NCBI GenBank assembly: GCA_035282865.1
Contig: DATEVB010000004.1
Span: 1 to 31,493, forward strand
Length of the DNA stretch: 31,493 bases
Source: UBA4744 sp035282865
Lineage (GTDB): Bacteria > Actinomycetota > Acidimicrobiia > Spongiisociales > UBA4744
Direction of reading: 5' to 3'
Part shown: in pieces, positions 1 to 8,479 of the stretch
Position numbering within the stretch: the first letter of the stretch is position 1
How the letters are laid out: every line of letters begins with the position of its first letter
Position numbers and translations under genes: made by a program
The notes under the pieces: model-generated
Told to the model about the DNA's origin: nothing
The model's input: the letters and a program-made list of their open reading frames with translations, nothing else
Databases searched by the model: none

Positions 1-124
1 GCCCGAAGACAGGCTCGAGCGGCTGAGACCGCCGAACGGATGGTCACCTCTGCCTCATGCTTGGTGTGGAAAGAGCAACCGGAACAAGCAGACGGCCGGG
101 CGTTGACGCTACGACGCCGACTCC

Positions 125-1054
125 CTACACCAGGAACGCAGCGTAGAAACCGGCGTACAGCACCAGGAGGATCAGCCCGGCCTTCCAGTCGATCCGCCTC
201 GTCAATGCCACCAGGATGGTAACAACGGCGACGGCCACAAGAGCGACTATCGAGCCGCGCACGGCCAGAGCCCCGGTGATGGCAGTCGGTGCGATCAGCG
301 GACCGGCGGCGATCGAAAGCGAAGCATCGGAGAGTGAGGCACCAAACAGGTCCCCGACGGCGAGGTCGCGGGCGCCCTGGCGTAGGGCGGATATCGAGAC
401 GACGAGTTCCGGCAGCGATGTCCCGATTGAGGCTACGAAGAACGCAATGATGTATTGGGGGACGCCGAGGACGGCTGAAACCTGTGCGAACGCCAGCACC
501 GCCGTGGTCGCGCCGATGCCAACCAGGGCGAGATATGTCAGGGCCGCCGCCAGGTGCTGGGCCTTGCCGCGGGTTGGGACCGCCATCACCGGCTCCGAAC
601 CAGGAGACCTGACCCGCCACACGATGAGGTTGGCGGCCAGCCAGAAAGCCAACAGGATGACGGCATCTCTGCGTCCGAGGTAGCCATCGGAGAACAGGAA
701 GGCGCCGATTCCGAGCGCGACCGCAGTGAGAGCACCTACCCATACCACTCTGCGTCCGCCGGCGGTGAAGGCTCCGCCCGCCAGCGGAGCGATCCCCAGG
801 ATCAGAGTGATCTGCGTAGCTGCCGACCCCACCGAGTCGCCAATGTTGAGATCACCGTTGCCGGAGATGGAGGCGGCGATCGAGTTGGCTATTTCGGGGA
901 GGTCGGTTCCAATGGCGACCAACGTGATTCCGATCAGAAAAGGCGGGATCCGCAGGCCGAATGACAGCGCCGATGCATGGGTGACGGCTCGTCGGCTGGC
1001 GAAGACGGCCAGAGCCAGCCCGACGACGATCAGGATCATCCAAACCACGGCCAC
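125..1054 (-). CDS. CaCA-family cation exchanger (Na+/Ca2+ antiporter type)
   Basis: A 309-residue integral membrane protein made of two inverted alpha-repeats, the standard plan of the calcium/cation antiporter superfamily. Repeat 1 carries GTDLPE at about residues 49-54 and repeat 2 carries GTSLPE in the C-terminal half; these acidic motifs bind the cation in the family. Many hydrophobic segments and almost no soluble domain are visible. The motif that follows each repeat is usually GN..GSN..N, but here it reads GDSVGSAATQ and GDLFGASLSD, so the usual Asn ligands are Asp, Ala, Gln or Ser and ion choice may differ. The GTG start leaves only a weak ribosome site; an in-frame ATG five codons later is also possible. 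It is divergent from the radical SAM gene. Nothing recognisable lies at 1-124, downstream of its stop codon. Confidence 0.85.
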   Translation of the reverse strand: MAVVWMILIVVGLALAVFASRRAVTHASALSFGLRIPPFLIGITLVAIGTDLPEIANSIAASISGNGDLNIGDSVGSAATQITLILGIAPLAGGAFTAGGRRVVWVGALTAVALGIGAFLFSDGYLGRRDAVILLAFWLAANLIVWRVRSPGSEPVMAVPTRGKAQHLAAALTYLALVGIGATTAVLAFAQVSAVLGVPQYIIAFFVASIGTSLPELVVSISALRQGARDLAVGDLFGASLSDASLSIAAGPLIAPTAITGALAVRGSIVALVAVAVVTILVALTRRIDWKAGLILLVLYAGFYAAFLV

Positions 1055-1239
1055 AATCTCAGGCTACCCACCGCCGGTTGGTCGTTCGCCGCTCAGATGA
1101 GACCGTCGGACGTGTCCTTCGCCTCTACTGCAACTAACCCCCGGCCTCTAGGGACGGGTACGTACGCGTTCTACGGTGGGTATGGCAATCGGAGGTCATT
1201 GGTCATCCGTAGAACAGCTGCCAGACCGAAGGCTCGTCG

Positions 1240-3060
1240 GTGAAGAACCCGTTCCGGCGCGACCTGATCTTCCTGCATCCCCCGTCGATCTATGACTTCC
1301 GTGGCAAAGATGTGTTTCTGGGGCCGATTGCCGATGCGGTGCCATCGACCGGGGAATTCGAGATGTATCCGGTCGGACTGACCAGCATCGCTGCCTTCCT
1401 GGAGAAGAACCACTACAACGTGCAGATCGTCAACCTGGCTCACCGGATGATGCAGCGTCCGGGGTTCAATGTGGAGCGCTACATCTCCCGACAGGAAGCG
1501 ACCGTGTTCGGGATCGACCTGCACTGGCTTCCCCATGCGCAGGGTGCTCTAGCGATTGCCGAGATGGTCAAGCGGTTACATCCGCGCAGCTACGTGCTCT
1601 TCGGGGGTCTTTCGGCCTCCTATTACCACGCCGAGTTGATCGACTACCCGTTTGTTGACTTCGTGGTCCGGGGCGACTCGACGGAGGAGCCGGTCCGACA
1701 GTTGTTGCAAGCGCTTCGGGAGGAGTCCCCGCTGGAGGCTGTCGAGAATCTGACCTGGAAGCAGGTCGACGGATCGGCCGTGGTCAACCCGCTGACCTTC
1801 ATCCCGACGAACCTCGACTACGTCGACGTACCCGACTACCGCTACGCCATGCGATCGGTGTTCAAGTACGGCAATCTCTCCAACCTGATCCCCTATATCG
1901 AGTGGATGCGCTATCCGCTCACCATGATCCTGAACAGCCGCGGCTGTACCCAGGATTGCTCCGTTTGCGGCGGATCGGTCTCGGCCTACCGGCAGATCGG
2001 CCGTCGCTCCCGGCCCGCCTACCGATCGGCGGACAAGCTGGCGGCCGATTCCCGAACCATCATGAGTTTCTCCCGGGCGCCCATCTTCATGGTGCATGAT
2101 CCCCGCATCGGGGGCATGACCCGGTGCCGGGAGATCTTCGCCAAGCTCGCCTCGCTCGATTTGCCCAACGAATTGATCCTCGAGTTGTTCTTTCCCGCCA
2201 ACGGCGATTTCTTTTCGATGGTCGAGACCAGCGTCCGGTCGTGGAGCCTCCAGATGACCATCGAATCGCACGATGAAGAGCTGCGGCGCGTCAACGGGAA
2301 ATTCCCTTTCTCCAATGAGATGCTCGAAGCGACCATTGCCGGGGCCCTGGACCACGGATGCCGCAAGCTCGACCTCTTTTTCATGGTCGGAATCCCACAT
2401 CAGACGTACGGCCAGGCGTTGGCGGCAGTCGATTACTACCGCCAACTGCTCGACCGGTTTGGGGAGGGCGGCAAGCTCCATGCTTACGTATCGCCTCTGA
2501 GCCCGTTTCTCGATCCCGGCAGCCGGGCATTTGAGGACCCCGCTTTCGGGTACCGGGTTCGCTACAGGACATTGGAGGAGCATCGCCAGGCTCTGACCCA
2601 GCTCTCCTGGAAGAACATGCTTTCCTTCGAGACTGAGGCGATGAGCCGTGAAGAGATTGCCCTGGCCAGCTACCAGGTGGCGGGCGAGCTCAACGAGTTG
2701 AAGTACAAGAACGGGCTCATCGACGTCGGCACCTATACGGCGGTGTCGCACAGTCTCACCGCAGCAGAGGCGGTGCTGGCCGAGATCGATCGAGCCGCCG
2801 GCCTGCCGGTCGACAAGCGCGCCGCGGCGCTTGCCATGATCCGCACCCAGATCCAAACGGCCAACGGTGCCGCGTTGTGCGGGGTGGACGAACTCAAGTG
2901 GCCGCTGTCGCAACGGTTCCACGTTGGAGGAACCCTGGCCCGCGGATTGGCCGGTGGGTTGTTGCGCGAATTCCGTCATACGGCCGCTCGCCTGGTCGGA
3001 CATTATGACGGGGCACCCTTCCAAGGAGAGCGGGCGGAACCGTTCGAAGTCGGCTATTAG
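1240..3060 (+). CDS. B12-binding domain / radical SAM protein of unknown substrate
   Basis: A 606-residue cytosolic protein. The N-terminal ~200 residues look like a Rossmann-type B12-binding fold: it opens with an FLHPPSIYDF stretch, then YPVGLTSIAAFLE, and later VLFGGLSASYY. The radical SAM domain follows with a canonical CX3CX2C cluster motif (C236, C240, C243, in RGCTQDCSVCGG), whose [4Fe-4S] cluster cleaves S-adenosylmethionine. A long C-terminal helical region from about residue 440 has no family I know. It resembles B12-dependent radical SAM proteins of undefined function (possibly the Ta0216-like group, from memory). The GTG start has GAAGG about eight bases upstream. It stands alone, convergent with the flavoprotein gene downstream, so context gives no substrate. 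The class is sure; the reaction is unknown. Confidence 0.85.
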   Translation: MKNPFRRDLIFLHPPSIYDFRGKDVFLGPIADAVPSTGEFEMYPVGLTSIAAFLEKNHYNVQIVNLAHRMMQRPGFNVERYISRQEATVFGIDLHWLPHAQGALAIAEMVKRLHPRSYVLFGGLSASYYHAELIDYPFVDFVVRGDSTEEPVRQLLQALREESPLEAVENLTWKQVDGSAVVNPLTFIPTNLDYVDVPDYRYAMRSVFKYGNLSNLIPYIEWMRYPLTMILNSRGCTQDCSVCGGSVSAYRQIGRRSRPAYRSADKLAADSRTIMSFSRAPIFMVHDPRIGGMTRCREIFAKLASLDLPNELILELFFPANGDFFSMVETSVRSWSLQMTIESHDEELRRVNGKFPFSNEMLEATIAGALDHGCRKLDLFFMVGIPHQTYGQALAAVDYYRQLLDRFGEGGKLHAYVSPLSPFLDPGSRAFEDPAFGYRVRYRTLEEHRQALTQLSWKNMLSFETEAMSREEIALASYQVAGELNELKYKNGLIDVGTYTAVSHSLTAAEAVLAEIDRAAGLPVDKRAAALAMIRTQIQTANGAALCGVDELKWPLSQRFHVGGTLARGLAGGLLREFRHTAARLVGHYDGAPFQGERAEPFEVGY

Positions 3061-3140
3061 CAGTCGGTAGCTGGCAGGTCGAAGGGTGCGGGTCGGCTGT
3101 CGTGTGGCAATGTCCGTCGAGAGGGCTACTCAGCTGTACT

Positions 3141-3187
3141 GCGAACCGCGTTCGGCAAACAGCGAACCGCGGGGACGTAGTCCCCGC
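3141..3187. terminator. Hairpin between convergent genes, with a direct repeat beside it
   Basis: A perfect 8-bp inverted repeat, GCGGGGAC / GTCCCCGC with loop GTA, occupies 3169-3187 and touches the stop codon of the minus-strand flavoprotein gene. It lies in the 126-bp gap between two convergent genes, where a bidirectional terminator would be useful. There is no T-tract. The 10-mer GCGAACCGCG occurs twice just before it (3141-3150 and 3162-3171), so the hairpin may instead belong to a dispersed intergenic repeat. Confidence 0.55.
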
Positions 3188-4197
3188 TACACAAACGGGC
3201 CCGCGTAGGTGACCAGCGTCTTCATGTAGTTGGCCCGTTCGAAAGCCCCCGGATCGGGCGACGATGCCTGACTCAGGCTTCCCTTCAACTGCTCGATGGA
3301 CTCGTAGTCGTTGTCGTTGAGCCATTGCTCGACACCGCTCACGACCCGACGCAGATGATCCGGCCCGTTCTTCAAGAGCGCCGATGCCATCATCGTCACG
3401 TCTGCGCCGACCAGGAGCAGTTTGATCACGTCCTCGGAGGTGTGGACTCCCGTGGTAACGGCCAGAGAGGCCTTGATAAACCCGCGCAGGATCGCCGTCC
3501 AGCGGAGCGGTAAGCGCAACTCGGTCGAGGTGCTGAGTTGCAGATCGGGTTGGACCTGGAGGCCTTCGATGTCGATGTCGGGCTGATAGAAGCGGTTGAA
3601 GATCACCAGCGCATCGGCACCGGACTCGACCAGTCGGTCGGCGATGTGAGGTATGGAGCTGAAGAAGGGTCCGATCTTCACCGCCAGGGGTATGGAAAGC
3701 GATTGCTTCACCGACATGACCAGATCCAGATACTGCTGTTCAACCTGCGCCGTCGACACTTTCGGGTCGGTCGGGATGAAATGGACGTTCAACTCGAGGG
3801 CGTCCGCTCCTGCCTCTTCGATCAGCTTGCCGTACTTGATCCAGCCGCCTTTTGAGGTGCCGTTGATGCTGCCGATCACGGGAATCGAGAGGGAGCTCTT
3901 GGCCCTGCTGACGAGGTCCAGGTAGGTGCTGGGGCCGGTGGCGTAGTCGGCCAGCTCGGGGAAATACCCGAACGCAGCTTCCCCGAAACTCTCTGAACCG
4001 AAATCGAGCAACCGGACAACTTCCATTTCCTCATGTTCGATCTGCTCCTCGAACAACGACGGGAGGACGACGGCGGAGGCACCGGCGTCTTCGAGTCGCC
4101 GGAGGGTGTCGAGGTCGCCGGTCAGGGGCGACGCCGAAGGCATGACCGGGTGCGCCAATTCCAGACCCATGTAGGTGGTGCGTAGGTCCACACTCAT
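3187..4197 (-). CDS. Dihydroorotate dehydrogenase-like flavoprotein, partner of NifJ
   Basis: A 336-residue TIM-barrel protein of the dihydroorotate dehydrogenase superfamily. The FMN-binding features are recognisable: IGSINGTSKGG, the lysine in LAVKIGPFF, and TTGVHTSEDVIKLLLVGAD near the C-terminus for the phosphate. The segment that in true class 1 enzymes reads N-S-C-P-N and leads to the active-site base is ELNVHFIPTDP here, and no catalytic Cys is visible, so pyrimidine synthesis is unlikely. NRFYQPDIDIE is typical of the DHOD-like proteins often encoded beside nifJ. Its ATG overlaps the pyruvate oxidoreductase stop codon by four bases (ATGA), so the two are translationally coupled and probably work together, perhaps in electron transfer (inference). 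The true reaction is not known to me. Confidence 0.82.
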   Translation of the reverse strand: MSVDLRTTYMGLELAHPVMPSASPLTGDLDTLRRLEDAGASAVVLPSLFEEQIEHEEMEVVRLLDFGSESFGEAAFGYFPELADYATGPSTYLDLVSRAKSSLSIPVIGSINGTSKGGWIKYGKLIEEAGADALELNVHFIPTDPKVSTAQVEQQYLDLVMSVKQSLSIPLAVKIGPFFSSIPHIADRLVESGADALVIFNRFYQPDIDIEGLQVQPDLQLSTSTELRLPLRWTAILRGFIKASLAVTTGVHTSEDVIKLLLVGADVTMMASALLKNGPDHLRRVVSGVEQWLNDNDYESIEQLKGSLSQASSPDPGAFERANYMKTLVTYAGPFV

Positions 4198-7100
4198 GCC
4201 TCCACCTCCTCATCCTCCAGATCTCCCGGCACGTTCCGTTCTATGTCCGCCAGTTGTTCGTAGAGGCTCCACCGGTCGTCGATGTCGTCCTGAGCCAGTC
4301 GGAACAGTCTTTCGGCCTCTTCGGGCTGCGATCGGGCCAGCATGGCGAAGCGGGCCTCCTGCCAGGCGAACTCCTTGAAGCGAATCGACGGCTTCTTGCT
4401 ATCCAGATGGAACGGGTGGTGGTCCTCCAGGCGCGGGTCGTATCGGTAGAGCGGCCAATATCCGCTGTCCACGGCTTCCTTCTGGTGGGACATGCCCTTC
4501 TCCATGTCGATGCCGTGGGCGATGCACTGGCTGTAGGCGATGATGAGCGACGGCCCGTTGAACGACTCCGCTTCCGAGAACGCTTTCACAACCTGGATGT
4601 TGTTGGCCCCCAGAGCCACTTGAGCAACGTACACGTTGCCGTAAGCCATGGCGATCTGACCGAGGTCCTTCTTACCCGTCTGCTTGCCGCCGGAGGCGAA
4701 CTTGGCGACGGCCCCCCGTGGGGTTGCTTTGGAGGCCTGGCCACCGGTGTTCGAGTAGACCTCGGTGTCCAGCACAAGGATGTTGACATCCCGACCGCTG
4801 GCCATCACGTGGTCTAGACCGCCGAATCCGATGTCGTAGGCCCAGCCATCTCCCCCGACGATCCATACGCTCTTTTTGACCAGCGCATCGGCCAAGGTCA
4901 CCAGGTTGCGGGCATCGTCACGGTCGATCCGTTCCAGCCGCTCTTTGAGTTGCGCCACTCTGGCCCGCTGGGCCGCGATACCTGCCTCGTCGGTCTGGTC
5001 GGCAGACAGAAGACTCTCGGCCAATCCTTCCCCGATCTCCTGAGCCAGAGCGGCCACCAGCGAACGGGCCTGGGACGTTTCGGCTTCGATGGCGAGCCGC
5101 ATCCCGAGGCCGAATTCGGCGTTGTCTTCGAAGAGAGAATTGGCCCAGGCCGGCCCGCGGCCATCCGCGTTGGCGGTGTAGGGCGTCGTCGGCAGGTTGC
5201 CTCCGTAGATGGATGAGCAACCCGTTGCGTTGGCGATGATCGTCCGGTCGCCGAACATCTGGGTCATGAGCTTGATGTAGGGAGTCTCACCGCACCCGGC
5301 GCAGGCGCCGGAGAATTCGAACAGCGGTTCCAGCATCTGTGACCCCTTGACGGTGTTCGGGTTCACCTCGGTCCGATCCATCTCCGGGATCTCGAGGAAG
5401 AATTCGAAGTTCTTCTTCTCCCGGGCGACGTGATCGAGTAGCGGCCGCATGTTGATCGATTTGTGGCGGACGATCTCCTTGCTCTTGGCAGGGCACACAT
5501 CGACACACACGCCGCATCCGGTGCAGTCTTCCGGGGCGACCTGGATGGTCATCTTCTTGCCGGGAAGATCGCGACCTCGCCAGTCCTTGGACGGGAACCG
5601 GGGCGGGGCGGTCTCCAACGCCTCCGGGTCGTAGACCTTCATGCGGATGGCGGCGTGGGGGCACACCATCGCGCATTTGGCGCAGTCGATGCAGATCTCG
5701 GGATCCCAGATCGGGATCTGCTCGGCGATGGAGCGCTTCTCCCAGCGGGTCGTGCCGGTCGGGAACGTTCCGTCGACGGGCAGGGCGCTCACGGGGAGAA
5801 GGTCACCCTTGCCTCCCAACATCAAGGCCGTCACTCGCTGGACGAAGTCCGGGGCGTGGTCGGGAACGAGCTGGTAACCGTTGGTCTTCGCAGTGACCGC
5901 GGCAGGCACGTCGACTCTGTGCAATGCAGCCAGAGCGCCGTCGACGGCTGCGTAGTTGCGCTGCAAAACGGTTTCCCCGAATTTGCCGTAGCTCTTGGCG
6001 ATCGCCTTCTTGATCTCCTCGATGGCCTCATCGCCGGGCAGGATGCGGGATAGGGCAAAGAAGCACGTCTGCAGGACCGTGTTGATACGGCCGGCCAGGC
6101 CGGCCTCGCCAGCCACTCTGCCTCCATCGACTACGTAGAACTCGAGTCCCTTGTCGATGATCTGCCGCTGGACTGCGCCCGGGAGGTGATCCCAGACTTC
6201 GTCTGGTCCGTAGTGGCTATTCAAGAGGAACGTGGCACCCGGCTCTGCTGCTGCCAGCACATCCATCTTCTCGAGAAAGTTGAACTGGTGACAAGCCACG
6301 AAGTTGGCTTTCTTGATCTCGTACGTCGAGCGGATCGGCTCTTTGCTGAACCGGAGGTGGGAGACCGTCGTTGTACCCGATTTCTTCGAGTCGTAGACGA
6401 AGTGACCCTGTGCATAGAGCGGCGTGTTTTCCCCGATGATCTTGACAGAGTTCTTGTTGGCGCCGACCGTTCCGTCGGCCCCGAGGCCGAAGAACACGGC
6501 CCGGGTGCCATCCTCGGCCTCGGTTGAGAATTCCTCGTCGTACGGGAGGCTGGTATGGGTCACATCGTCGACGATGCCGATCGTAAAATGGTTCTTCGGC
6601 TCCGGTTTCTCGAGCTCGGCGAATATCCCGGCCACCATGGCCGGAGTGAACTCTTTCGATGAGAGGCCATAGCGCCCACCGACGACCGTAGGGAAGGACT
6701 CCCAGGCGGTCCGGCCGGCCGCCTGTTCTTCGGCGATGGCGGTGATGACGTCCTGATAGAGGGGTTCCCCGGGGGCACCCGGTTCCTTGGTGCGGTCGAG
6801 AACCACGATCGACTTGGTGGTTGCCGGAAGAGTACCGATCAGCGCTGAGGTGGCGAAGGGTCGATACAGGCGAACCTTGACAACTCCCACTTTCTCACCG
6901 CGCCGATTGAGCGCCTCGACCGTCTCTTCGACCGCCCCGACCCCGGATCCCATCAACACGATCACTCGTTCGGCGTCGGGTACACCGACGTAGTCGAACA
7001 GCCGGTAGCTTCGACCCGTCAGCTCGGCGACCTTGTCCATCGTGGCCTGGACGATGTCCGGGACGGCGTTGTAGAAACTGTTGGCCGCTTCGCGCGCCTG

Positions 7101-7778
7101 GAAGAAAACGTCTGGGTTCTGGGCGGTCCCGCGAATGGCGGGTTGATCGGGGCTGAGGCGGCGGGAGCGAAACTCTCGCACCAGTTCGTCACTGATGAGG
7201 GCGCCAATCGTCTCGTCCGACAGCAGCTCGATCTTGTTGACCTCGTGCGAAGTCCGGAAACCGTCGAAGAAGTGCATGAAGGGGACACGCGACTCCAGGG
7301 TGGCCGCATGGGCGATCAGGGCGAGGTCGTGGGCCTCCTGCACTGAGGATGAGGCCAGCATTGCGAAACCGGTCGAGCGGGCGGCCATCACGTCGCTCTG
7401 ATCCCCGAAGATGGACAGAGCGTGGGTGGCAACGGTGCGTGCCGCGATGTGGATGACGGCCGGCAGCAACTCGCCGGCGATCTTGAACATGTTGGGGATC
7501 ATCAAGAGCAGACCCTGGGAGGCGGTGAAAGTCGTGGTGAGGGCACCTGCTTGCAGCGCGCCGTGCACGGCTCCTGCCGCCCCGGCTTCGCTCTGCATCT
7601 GGATCACTTCCGGGACTTCTCCCCACAGGTTCTTCCGTCCGGTGGCGGACCAGACGTCGGCCAACTCGCCCATCTGCGAGGCCGGTGTGATCGGATAGAT
7701 GGCGATGACATCGTTGGTTTTATGTGCCACGTAGGCGGCGGCTTCATTGCCGTCGATCGTGGCTACCTTCTTTCCCAC
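4194..7778 (-). CDS. nifJ: Pyruvate:ferredoxin (flavodoxin) oxidoreductase, single-chain
   Basis: A 1194-residue homodimer-type enzyme that interconverts pyruvate and acetyl-CoA with CO2 and reduced ferredoxin. All domains of the fused form are present: the pyruvate-binding N-terminus with YPITPAS near residue 28, the gamma-like domain around 430-600, two [4Fe-4S] motifs (CIDCAKCAMVC near 694 and CTGCGVCVDVC near 750), the GACAGCGETPY cluster/TPP region near 822, and the TPP motif GDGWAYDIG...NTGGQ near 973-1005. Length is normal for NifJ. The GTG start is preceded by a strong AGGAGG seven bases upstream. The gene heads its own unit: a hairpin separates it from the sulfur operon and a DosR-box-like sequence lies 62 bp upstream. 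The flavoprotein gene downstream overlaps its stop codon. Oxygen sensitivity of the family suggests use at low oxygen. Confidence 0.95.
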   Translation of the reverse strand: MGKKVATIDGNEAAAYVAHKTNDVIAIYPITPASQMGELADVWSATGRKNLWGEVPEVIQMQSEAGAAGAVHGALQAGALTTTFTASQGLLLMIPNMFKIAGELLPAVIHIAARTVATHALSIFGDQSDVMAARSTGFAMLASSSVQEAHDLALIAHAATLESRVPFMHFFDGFRTSHEVNKIELLSDETIGALISDELVREFRSRRLSPDQPAIRGTAQNPDVFFQAREAANSFYNAVPDIVQATMDKVAELTGRSYRLFDYVGVPDAERVIVLMGSGVGAVEETVEALNRRGEKVGVVKVRLYRPFATSALIGTLPATTKSIVVLDRTKEPGAPGEPLYQDVITAIAEEQAAGRTAWESFPTVVGGRYGLSSKEFTPAMVAGIFAELEKPEPKNHFTIGIVDDVTHTSLPYDEEFSTEAEDGTRAVFFGLGADGTVGANKNSVKIIGENTPLYAQGHFVYDSKKSGTTTVSHLRFSKEPIRSTYEIKKANFVACHQFNFLEKMDVLAAAEPGATFLLNSHYGPDEVWDHLPGAVQRQIIDKGLEFYVVDGGRVAGEAGLAGRINTVLQTCFFALSRILPGDEAIEEIKKAIAKSYGKFGETVLQRNYAAVDGALAALHRVDVPAAVTAKTNGYQLVPDHAPDFVQRVTALMLGGKGDLLPVSALPVDGTFPTGTTRWEKRSIAEQIPIWDPEICIDCAKCAMVCPHAAIRMKVYDPEALETAPPRFPSKDWRGRDLPGKKMTIQVAPEDCTGCGVCVDVCPAKSKEIVRHKSINMRPLLDHVAREKKNFEFFLEIPEMDRTEVNPNTVKGSQMLEPLFEFSGACAGCGETPYIKLMTQMFGDRTIIANATGCSSIYGGNLPTTPYTANADGRGPAWANSLFEDNAEFGLGMRLAIEAETSQARSLVAALAQEIGEGLAESLLSADQTDEAGIAAQRARVAQLKERLERIDRDDARNLVTLADALVKKSVWIVGGDGWAYDIGFGGLDHVMASGRDVNILVLDTEVYSNTGGQASKATPRGAVAKFASGGKQTGKKDLGQIAMAYGNVYVAQVALGANNIQVVKAFSEAESFNGPSLIIAYSQCIAHGIDMEKGMSHQKEAVDSGYWPLYRYDPRLEDHHPFHLDSKKPSIRFKEFAWQEARFAMLARSQPEEAERLFRLAQDDIDDRWSLYEQLADIERNVPGDLEDEEVEA

Positions 7779-7839
7779 GTTTGTGCCTCCTCGAGGGTCA
7801 GGCCGAGCACCATCGTGGCGCGGCCCACGGGAGAAGCTT

Positions 7840-7854
7840 AGGGCAGTAAGTCCC
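7840..7854 (-). promoter_or_regulatory. DosR-box-like site upstream of nifJ
   Basis: Read on the minus strand the 15-mer is GGGACTTACTGCCCT. It matches 12 of the 13 defined positions of the mycobacterial DosR motif GGGACTTNNGGCCCT, as I recall it, and forms an imperfect palindrome (GGGAC...GCCC). It lies 62 bp before the nifJ start codon, a normal place for an activator site. A DosR-like response regulator is encoded at 18.6 kb in this window. Binding is an inference. Confidence 0.5.
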
Positions 7855-7885
7855 CACCCTCTTGGCGTTCGGCCCGTCTGACCTG

Positions 7886-7916
7886 ATCAACCCGCCGCCG
7901 GCGCCGACGGGTTGAT
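7886..7916 (-). terminator. Hairpin terminator after the sulfur operon
   Basis: A perfect 9-bp inverted repeat, ATCAACCCG / CGGGTTGAT, with a 13-base GC-rich loop begins four bases after the stop codon of the DsrE2-like gene. No T-tract follows, as is common for GC-rich actinobacterial terminators. It separates the sulfur operon from nifJ. Confidence 0.65.
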
Positions 7917-7920
7917 TGGT

Positions 7921-8439
7921 TTAAATGAAGATGATCTGGGCTCCCTCGGAGAGCTCCATGAAGTCGTTGGCGCTGATGATGTCTTCGACACCCTCCCACA
8001 GGTCGTCCTTGGTCAGACCCATGGTGTTCTCCATCATGTCGAAGGTGAGCCGGCAGGCCCAGAACTTGGCGCCGGCGTCACGTACCATCTCCATGAACTC
8101 TCGATGCGGTGGTACGTGGAGTTTGGCCATCTCCTTGTTCATCATGCTCGACGCGAACGCCGTCATGCCCGGTAGCCCGGCCAGCATGTTGGACATACCG
8201 ATTTCCGTGCCGGGGATCTTCATCGAGGGATTGGCCACCGGCGAGATCTTGAGCTTATCCATCCGCTTGTTGATGATGGCGTCGAATCCCCAGAACGTGA
8301 AGAACACGTGGAGCTCGATGCCTTCGCTCGTAGCAGCGTTTCCGAGCACCATGGCGGCGGTTGCCCACTCCATGGTTCCCTTGGAAACAATGATGCAGAG
8401 CTTTCGATTGGATGCTTCATCCTCAAACTTGGGAGGCAA
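7921..8439 (-). CDS. DsrE2-like sulfur-carrier protein (DsrE/DsrF/DrsH-like)
   Basis: A 172-residue protein of the DsrE/F superfamily, DsrE2-like branch. The N-terminus KLCIIVSKGTMEW leads into a Rossmann-like sulfurtransferase fold, and a hydrophobic Met/Ala-rich stretch around residues 80-100 fits the DsrE2 type. The conserved C-terminal cysteine is present (C129 in FWACRLTFDMM), with a second at C15. In sulfur oxidisers, DsrE2 proteins pass persulfide sulfur between TusA, rhodanese and DsrC-type partners, usually at the membrane. The TTG start has AAAGGAGA six bases upstream. It is the last gene of the regulator-SQR-DUF1641-TusE/DsrC-DsrE2 unit. No tusA or rhodanese gene is in the window, so its donor and acceptor are open; SQR-made persulfide is the obvious candidate donor (inference). 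Confidence 0.85.
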   Translation of the reverse strand: MPPKFEDEASNRKLCIIVSKGTMEWATAAMVLGNAATSEGIELHVFFTFWGFDAIINKRMDKLKISPVANPSMKIPGTEIGMSNMLAGLPGMTAFASSMMNKEMAKLHVPPHREFMEMVRDAGAKFWACRLTFDMMENTMGLTKDDLWEGVEDIISANDFMELSEGAQIIFI

Positions 8440-8479
8440 ATACTTCTCCTTTGCTCAGGCAGAGCAGAGCTCTGCACGC

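Noticed and set aside
1576..3024. Long open frame (482 codons) antisense to the radical SAM gene
   Set aside because: No recognisable domain; the opposite strand has a clear CX3CX2C enzyme. A shadow frame typical of GC-rich DNA.
3171..3186. GGGGACGTAGTCCCC as a true DosR operator
   Set aside because: The half-site spacing is one base short and it lies downstream of genes, so a terminator or repeat is more likely.
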